Positions 62,651 through 64,000 of a stretch of 64,000 nucleotides of DNA are shown here, one piece after another (the first letter of the stretch is position 1; each line of letters starts with the position of its first letter). The notes below the pieces were generated by a model, which ran no database searches, had not been told where the DNA came from, and saw nothing but the letters and a program-made list of their open reading frames with translations. A program made the translations under genes and the position numbers. The stretch comes from an uncultured Pelagibacteraceae bacterium (GTDB lineage Bacteria; Pseudomonadota; Alphaproteobacteria; Pelagibacterales; Pelagibacteraceae), in NCBI GenBank assembly GCA_902617895.1, contig CACMYJ010000002.1, forward strand, positions 124,001 to 188,000, read 5' to 3'.

Positions 62651-63488
62651 CTAAAACCAGTTTATATTTTCTTTGTCACAAAGTTCTTTCAGCCTTAATG
62701 GATAGTCTGTCATGATACCATCTACACCATACTCAATCATTTTTAACATATCGTTCTCTTCATTAACTGTCCAAACGTTCACTGGCAAATCTTCTTGATG
62801 AGAAATATCTACTAGTTTTTTTGTAATATCTTTATGGTATGGATGCAAAGCCTTTCCACCTTGTGATTTTATAATTTTTGGTAATTCATATTTTTCAAAA
62901 AAAGGTAAGTAACTCATCCATGGAGATCTATTGTAAATTGTATTTTTAATTTTAATTCCTGCCTGTTGTTGAAAACTTAAATAAGCTCTTGAAATTTCAG
63001 GGTAAAGATTTTTGATTTCTGTCAGTGTTCTCCAATCAAATGAAGAAATGATTATTTTATTTTGTAAATTTGATTTATTTACTTCTTTCATAACAAGTTT
63101 TACCATTTCCTCTGGGGTTGGAGTTAAATTTTCCTCGTCAGGTGTAGATTTAATTTCTAAATTTATTAACAAATCTTCTTCCATATCTAGATAATTTATT
63201 TAAAGACCCAACATCAAATTTTAAAAGCTCATCGTAACTTAAGTCAAATATTATTATATTTTCATCCGTTATCCAATTTCCCTCATTATCTTTTGTAAAA
63301 CTTGGATCTAATCTAAAGTCATGTGTAATCACAGGAATAAGATCTTTGGAAATCAAAATATCTGTTTCGTATGCATTAATATTGTTTTTAAATAAATATT
63401 TAAAACTTTCTAAAGTATTTTCAGGAAGATCTCCTCTAGCGCCTCTATGGCCATAAATTTTAATATAATTTGGCTTTGATAAAATCAA
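62651..63488 (-). pseudogene. ugpQ: Glycerophosphodiester phosphodiesterase UgpQ, broken by frameshift/deletion
   Basis: Two ORFs in different frames together make a GDPD-family enzyme. The first (63150-63488) has 'YGHRGARGDLPENTLESF' and 'AYETDILISKDLIPVITHD', then stops after 'RYGRRFVNKFRN'. The second (62651-63184) starts in another frame with 'EEDLLINLEIKST' and runs to 'VWTVNEENDMLKMIEYGVDGIMTDYP'. Against intact UgpQ, some 15-25 residues (the 'P.L.E' helix segment) are missing at the join. A simple one-base error therefore does not explain it; a short out-of-frame deletion or an assembly error does. It lies 2 bases after ugpC. Confidence 0.85.
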
Positions 63489-63490
63489 AA

Positions 63491-64000
63491 TTAATTTACT
63501 CGATTACCATTAGATTTATCAAAAACATAATAATTGTTATCATTTATGTTCAAAGATAATTTACTTCCTTTTTTAATAATTTGACTTCCAGGACATCTAA
63601 AACAAAAATCTTTTTTATTTTTTATTTCTCCATAAATCAAATTATCTGAACCTAATTGTTCTACCAGATCTACAGATAAATTTATTAAACCTTTATCAGT
63701 TTGCGACATATGCTCTGGTCTAATTCCTAATATAACTGGTCCATTAAAATCACTTGTAACATTATTAATTTCAAAACCTTCTGAAGTAAGAGTTTTATTT
63801 TTTAATTCTCCTTCAAGAAAATTCATCTGTGGCGAACCTATAAATCCTGCGACAAACATAGATTTAGGATTATTATAAATTTCTATCGGTGTTCCAAGCT
63901 GCTCAATAAGGCCATTATTTATTACTGCCAGTCTATCAGCTAAGGTCATAGCTTCTACTTGGTCATGAGTTACAAATATACTTGTCACTCCAACTTTTTG
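63491..64000 (-). CDS. ugpC: UgpC/MalK-type ABC transporter ATP-binding protein, 5'-truncated by window edge
   Basis: This is the C-terminal part of an ABC ATPase. The frame is open to the window end and reads '[20 protein letters not shown]', the H-loop and downstream sequence of the MalK/UgpC group, so the track start is internal. The regulatory domain follows ('[16 protein letters not shown]', 'LGIRPEHM', '[14 protein letters not shown]'). The neighbouring ugpQ suggests glycerol-3-phosphate or glycerophosphodiester uptake instead of sugar uptake, but other permease genes lie outside the window. Confidence 0.88.
   Translation of the reverse strand, partial: QKVGVTSIFVTHDQVEAMTLADRLAVINNGLIEQLGTPIEIYNNPKSMFVAGFIGSPQMNFLEGELKNKTLTSEGFEINNVTSDFNGPVILGIRPEHMSQTDKGLINLSVDLVEQLGSDNLIYGEIKNKKDFCFRCPGSQIIKKGSKLSLNINDNNYYVFDKSNGNRVN

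Overview
The window is a gene-dense, AT-rich stretch of bacterial chromosome (roughly 70% A+T by eye). Gene order and protein sequences point to a streamlined marine alphaproteobacterium, most likely of the SAR11/Pelagibacterales type. Alphaproteobacterial orders are visible: argS-X-nagZ-scpA-scpB-tatABC-serS, tgt-ppi-coaD-gyrA-ssb-uvrA, and tmk-holB-metG-tatD-metallo-hydrolase. Start and stop codons often overlap, and no gap between genes exceeds about 125 bp. No insertion sequence, prophage, CRISPR array or rRNA was seen. The lineage call is inference from gene order and composition.

Region 1 (1-36,425) is mostly core genome. It holds a truncated nhaA and a periplasmic glutathione peroxidase. 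A long minus-strand block follows (RarD-like permease, MltB, RlpA-like lipoprotein, D,D-carboxypeptidase, tmk, holB, metG, tatD, metallo-hydrolase), then tRNA-Ser(UGA), sdhE, recG, an M48 lipoprotein peptidase, tRNA-Lys(UUU), tgt, ppi, coaD, gyrA, ssb, uvrA, secDF-yajC, serS, tatABC, scpAB, nagZ, argS, dgt, erpA and xthA. The tRNA-guanine transglycosylase is notable because all four of its usual zinc ligands are replaced.

Region 2 (35,691-40,051) holds an Anbu proteasome-like peptidase divergent from a circularly permuted ATP-grasp gene. That gene leads a short operon with a HAD phosphatase and glucosyl-3-phosphoglycerate synthase, which together should make the nitrogen-free osmolyte glucosylglycerate.

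Region 3 (40,067-46,090) is a zinc-homeostasis island built around a divergent promoter with two Zur-box-like palindromes. To the left run znuA (with a long His/Asp-rich loop), a COG0523 GTPase, a WD40 protein and a small Cys/His protein of unknown function. To the right run znuC, znuB, a Fur/Zur-family regulator and a DsbA-like isomerase.

Region 4 (46,215-64,000) is a phosphorus-acquisition island. It has a complete C-P lyase set (phnGHIJKLN, phnM), the PhnF-type regulator and a phosphonate ABC transporter (phnC, phnD, two phnE). A perfect 15-bp hairpin lies between phnD and phnE. A 2H-phosphoesterase (DUF1045) sits where a PhnP-type enzyme would be needed. Downstream are an unknown secreted protein, an MFS carrier, an orphan PhnZ-like HD oxygenase, arsC overlapping an aquaporin gene, a second 2H-phosphoesterase, a broken ugpQ and the end of a ugpC-like ATPase gene. 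The inferred theme is scavenging of phosphonates and glycerophosphodiesters under phosphate limitation, with arsenate detoxification as the companion of high-affinity phosphate uptake.
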